A DNA stretch of 64,000 nucleotides from Volvox africanus (Eukaryota; Chlorophyta; Chlorophyceae; Chlamydomonadales; Volvocaceae), in assembly GCA_030268105.1 (NCBI GenBank), contig BSDZ01000003.1:992001-1056000 (forward strand). The letters run 5' to 3'. Shown piece after piece: positions 63,200-64,000 of this stretch. The position numbers and the translations under genes were made by a program. The notes under the pieces were generated by a model. The model was not told the origin of the DNA and made no database searches. It was given only the letters and a program-made list of their open reading frames with translations. Within the stretch, counting starts at the first letter, position 1, and the number at the start of each line of letters is the position of its first letter.

Positions 63200-64000
63200 T
63201 GGGCTGGCCGAGAGTCGCTGGTTAGATTCCCGCTGGCTGATGATCATGGCAGGTTGTTGAGAGTGCGCAATGCACATATACTATTTAATGATGCAATAAG
63301 GGCCAGGCAGGCCTGGGCGCATTACAAATTTCAATAGGTTTTGGGCTGGCAGAGAGTCGCTGGTTAGATTCCCGCTGGCTGATGATTAGGGCAGGTTCCT
63401 GAGAGTGAGCCATGCACATATACTATTTAATGATGCAATAAGGTCCAGGCAGGCCTGGGCGCATTCAAATTTCAATAGGTTTTGGGCTGGCCGAGAGTTG
63501 CCGGTTAGATTCCCGCTGGCTGATGATCACTGCAGGTTCTGAAGAGTCAGCCATGGACATATAAGAAAAAATGATGCAATAAGGTCCAGGCAGGCCTGGG
63601 CGCATTGCAAATATTTACAGGTTTGGGCTGGCTGAGCATCACCATTTAGATTCCCACTTGCTGATGATCATGGCAGGTTGTTGAGGGTGCGCAATGCACA
63701 TTTAAGTATGAATGATGCAATAAGGGCCAGGCAGGCCTGGGCGCATTCAAATTTCAATAGGTTTTGGGCTGGCCGAGAGTGGCTGGTTAGATTCCCGCTG
63801 GCTGATGATCAGGGCAGGTTCCGGAGAGTGAGCCATTGACATATAAGAATAAATGATGCGATAAGGTCCAGGCAGGCCTGGGCGCATTGCAAAGAGTAAC
63901 AGGTTTGGGCTGGCCGAGGATCAACGGTTAGATTCCTGTTCGAAGGTTGTTGAGAGTGTGCAATGCACATATACCAATGAATGATGCAATAAGGGCCAGG
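63200..64000. repeat. Satellite block related to 32.83-33.75 kb
   Basis: Shared private variants include gcgcattacaaat, ctggcagagagtcg, gagcatcaccattt, catttaagtatg, gcaaagagtaac and ctgttcgaagg, in the same order. Several monomers present at 33.0-33.2 kb are missing. The window ends inside the block. Confidence 0.65.

Larger units (their letters stand above)
59730..64000. repeat. Satellite DNA array (right arm)
   Basis: The same ~141-bp satellite resumes directly at the LTR edge and runs to the window end. No gene or other insertion is visible in it. Block similarities change along the stretch: to the 50.4-51.9 kb unit, then to the 1245-bp HOR, then to 32.8-33.7 kb. Confidence 0.97.

Overview
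This is a eukaryotic heterochromatin-type window. It holds one huge tandem satellite array, roughly 400 monomers of about 141 bp, interrupted by one young, nearly intact Ty3/gypsy LTR retrotransposon of the chromodomain (chromovirus) class. No host single-copy gene, tRNA, rRNA or CRISPR array can be supported. The host cannot be named from sequence alone. The satellite is unfamiliar to me, and the retroelement's pol wording resembles elements of protists (oomycetes, green or other algae) more than vertebrate or plant ones; that is a weak inference.

Satellite layout. Most monomers are 141 or 142 bp. A shorter class of 128 bp lacks about 13 bp and usually occurs in adjacent pairs. A rare 161-bp class contains a perfect 40-bp palindrome. 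Monomers form several generations of higher-order repeats (HORs): about 1.5 kb (1-4.4 kb, built of alternating 5- and 6-monomer blocks); 1.55/1.98 kb without short monomers (4.4-10.3 kb); about 1.93 kb (10.4-14.6 kb); a 4.7-kb tandem duplication (18.68-28.08 kb); 1.8-2.2 kb units (28-32.2 kb); a 4.5-4.8-kb block present twice (32.2-37.0 and 39.45-43.9 kb); a 9-monomer 1245-bp HOR (36.57-39.44 kb); and an 11-monomer 1546-bp HOR in about 5.7 nearly identical copies (42.18-51.05 kb). A 1828-bp derivative of the last unit (+2 monomers) runs up to the retroelement and resumes in exact phase on its other side (59.73-61.2 kb). The array then continues as a mosaic of earlier blocks to the window end.

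Retroelement (52259-59729, minus strand, 7471 bp). The 824-bp LTRs have TGTTG...CAACA ends and differ at only two positions. From its 5' end (right side) it reads: 5' LTR, a tRNA-type primer binding site, a leader, gag, an in-frame TGA, a zinc-knuckle-like segment, an in-frame TAG, a long uninterrupted pol (protease, reverse transcriptase, RNase H, integrase with GPY/F module, chromodomain), a polypurine tract and the 3' LTR. Gag, knuckle and pol share one reading frame, so two stop codons are the only visible interruptions. The chromodomain keeps its aromatic-cage residues, which fits an element that inserts into silent satellite chromatin. Together, the young homogenised HORs and the chromovirus make this a candidate centromeric or pericentromeric region, but sequence alone cannot establish that.
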